A stretch of 14,204 nt of DNA, from the NCBI GenBank assembly GCA_021604265.1, contig BQIY01000020.1:1-14204 (forward strand). The letters run 5' to 3'. The DNA is from Nitrospirales bacterium (lineage in GTDB: Bacteria > Nitrospirota > Nitrospiria > Nitrospirales > UBA8639). A program made the position numbers and the translations under genes. The notes below the pieces were generated by a model that saw nothing but the letters and a program-made list of their open reading frames with translations, was not told the origin of the DNA and searched no databases. Every line of letters begins with the position of its first letter. The first letter of the stretch is position 1. Positions 12,946 through 14,204 of the stretch are shown piece after piece.

Positions 12946-13006
12946 GCTGAGACGTCTCCAGATTAAAGGTGGGTATTCTTTCTTGCCGTGTCAAAGTGAG
13001 AGATGC

Positions 13007-13471
13007 TTATCTGACCAGCACCGCGGCAATCACAAGGACCGTCAGCGCAGATATCACGGCCGTATAGACCGTCACGCTTCGATCGCTGAGCCATGCTGTT
13101 TGCCAATCCTCAGGGTACAAGGCCTTTCCGACAGAGTAGAGCCCTTCGTCGTAAAGACCTAAAATTTTTTCCATTTCTATTAAGGTTTTTTTGGCAATCC
13201 GATGTCGATCGCGCTGTTGAAGAATCAGATACACGAAAATGGCAGAGAAGAGTGCGACGCCAGTGATGGCAAAGAGTTGCGTTGTTCCGTTTGTGCCATG
13301 AGTGGGGGAGACTGCCATAATCGTGACTAAGAGCAGAACCAAAAATGCGCTGGCAAATGCCGTGAGGCGCATCATTTGTTCACGTCGACGAAATACCTCT
13401 TCTTTGTACCACGGGTACAACACTCGAAGGATTTCGAGTTGCTCTTCGCGAAGACCGGTGTCAACTGGCAT
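13007..13471 (-). CDS. Hypothetical three-helix membrane protein
   Basis: This is a 154-residue protein that I do not recognise as a named family. A soluble, charged N-terminal part (1-34, with LYPWYKEEVFRRREQ) precedes two hydrophobic segments (about 36-54 and 65-84). Then comes a charged amphipathic region (about 86-130, with IEMEKILGLYDEGLY and LYPEDWQTAW) and a C-terminal hydrophobic segment (about 134-153) ending at the last residue. This suggests a small inner-membrane protein with its main soluble segment between helices 2 and 3. There are no enzyme motifs or cysteines. The ATG at 13469-13471 has no ribosome site. It lies 64 nt after the alpha/beta hydrolase stop and 61 nt before the gamma-carbonic anhydrase start, so the three may share a transcript. 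Its length and coherent helix pattern support it as real. Confidence 0.75.
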   Translation of the reverse strand: MPVDTGLREEQLEILRVLYPWYKEEVFRRREQMMRLTAFASAFLVLLLVTIMAVSPTHGTNGTTQLFAITGVALFSAIFVYLILQQRDRHRIAKKTLIEMEKILGLYDEGLYSVGKALYPEDWQTAWLSDRSVTVYTAVISALTVLVIAAVLVR

Positions 13472-13535
13472 AATCGTTTAGTACGAAGTCATCTGGAGGT
13501 TTGTATTGAGACCGCAATATCAATGAATATCGACC

Positions 13536-14204
13536 TCATATTGACAGATGTTGGGTCATCCAGTCAGCAAGGAGTGTTGTCATTTTACGGAAATCATCAG
13601 GTTTGCCGAAATGGTGATTGGCGCCAGGTAGCAGATGGAGGCACTTCTCTCCCGCCAAGGATTGTTCCAGCCGTTCAATTTGCTGAAGCGGCACCAACTC
13701 ATCCGCATCGCCATGCACAGTGAGGGTTGGCATGTGAATTGTTTTCGCAGCGGTGTACGCATCATAGGTCTGGCAATTTTCATAAAATGCATAGCGTAAT
13801 TCGATCGGTTGATCGGAGCCTGTCACATCCGGAATTTTCCCTGTCGTTCGCCATTGTGCCATGGCTTCTTGTCCAAATTCTAACCGAAGCATCTCCGGAA
13901 AGTCAGGGACCGGGCATTTGAGTCCGAGAGCGGTCAAGTTATCATCACGGGAGGCCATCAATGTCGCAATCAGGCCGCCATAACTTGATCCTATAAGTCC
14001 GATCCGAGAATACCCCTGAGTACGGACAAAGGCTAAGGCCTGTTCCAACTCATCGCAGCAGATATCGACAGACAGATCTGCGAACTTACCTTCGGATTCT
14101 CCCATTCCAAACCAATCAAAGCAAAACGTACTGATTTCTTGACCAATCAGTAATTCTGTCAAACGACGATTGGTACTGCTTTGTTTGTTGGACAGAAAGC
14201 CGTG
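13536..14204 (-). CDS. Alpha/beta hydrolase (partial, start beyond right edge)
   Basis: The frame is open through the right edge, giving 222 visible residues; the true start lies outside. The first visible residues, HGFLSNKQSST, are the oxyanion-loop HGF motif, followed by FDWFGMGESEG, so only a short N-terminal piece is missing. The nucleophile is serine in LIGSSYGG (visible residue 74). The probable acid is the second Asp of HGDADELVP (visible residue 168), and the histidine is in GANHHFGKP (about visible residue 197), so the triad is complete. It should be a cytoplasmic serine hydrolase such as an esterase, thioesterase or peptidase; this broad family does not allow a substrate to be named. 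There is no signal peptide in the visible part. A TTG at 14160-14162 is in frame but falls after the HGF motif, so it is not the start. It heads a possible minus-strand run with the membrane protein and carbonic anhydrase. Confidence 0.88.
   Translation of the reverse strand, partial: HGFLSNKQSSTNRRLTELLIGQEISTFCFDWFGMGESEGKFADLSVDICCDELEQALAFVRTQGYSRIGLIGSSYGGLIATLMASRDDNLTALGLKCPVPDFPEMLRLEFGQEAMAQWRTTGKIPDVTGSDQPIELRYAFYENCQTYDAYTAAKTIHMPTLTVHGDADELVPLQQIERLEQSLAGEKCLHLLPGANHHFGKPDDFRKMTTLLADWMTQHLSI

Noticed and set aside
12949..12958. Perfect palindrome GAGACGTCTC just upstream of the gamma-carbonic anhydrase start
   Set aside because: A single 10-bp palindrome with no second copy nearby; it can arise by chance and overlaps the ribosome-site region.

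Overview
This window is a chromosomal stretch from a Gram-negative-type bacterium. The gene content fits a Nitrospirota (Nitrospira-like) organism: secreted DUF3365/Tll0287-type c-heme proteins beside PAS/GAF histidine kinases, an ACT-domain malic enzyme, a class V serine/alanine-glyoxylate aminotransferase and a gamma-carbonic anhydrase. Base composition looks close to 50% G+C by eye. The taxonomic call is inference from recalled protein families, because no marker gene is present. There are no rRNAs, tRNAs, CRISPR arrays, insertion sequences or phage genes.

Layout. (1) Positions 1-357, minus strand: the N-terminal ACT part of a probable NAD-dependent malic enzyme, cut by the left edge. (2) Positions 545-8033, minus strand: a signalling block. 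In transcription order it holds a soluble REC-PAS-GAF-PAS sensor kinase, a free-standing CheY-like receiver, a histidine kinase whose sensor is an NAD-type Rossmann domain, a membrane dCache-HAMP-PAS histidine kinase, and a secreted c-type haem DUF3365 protein whose GTG start overlaps the stop codon of that membrane kinase. (3) Positions 8034-8425: a 392-base non-coding region with a repeated TTTACAT motif and a terminator-like hairpin on the opposite strand. (4) Positions 8426-9652, minus: a glyoxylate aminotransferase, divergent from (5) 9845-11407, plus: a CPBP/CAAX-type membrane protease with a long extra N-terminal region. (6) Positions 11484-14204, minus: an atypical SDR/epimerase, a gamma-carbonic anhydrase, a three-helix membrane protein of unknown function and a right-edge-truncated alpha/beta hydrolase.

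How the genes may work together. The signalling block combines a periplasmic haem protein, a ligand-binding membrane kinase, a putative NAD(H)-binding cytoplasmic kinase and two receivers. No DNA-binding or enzymatic output domain lies in the block. The best reading is a redox or energy-state phosphorelay whose output lies elsewhere; this is inference. The flanking genes look like ordinary metabolic and housekeeping genes.
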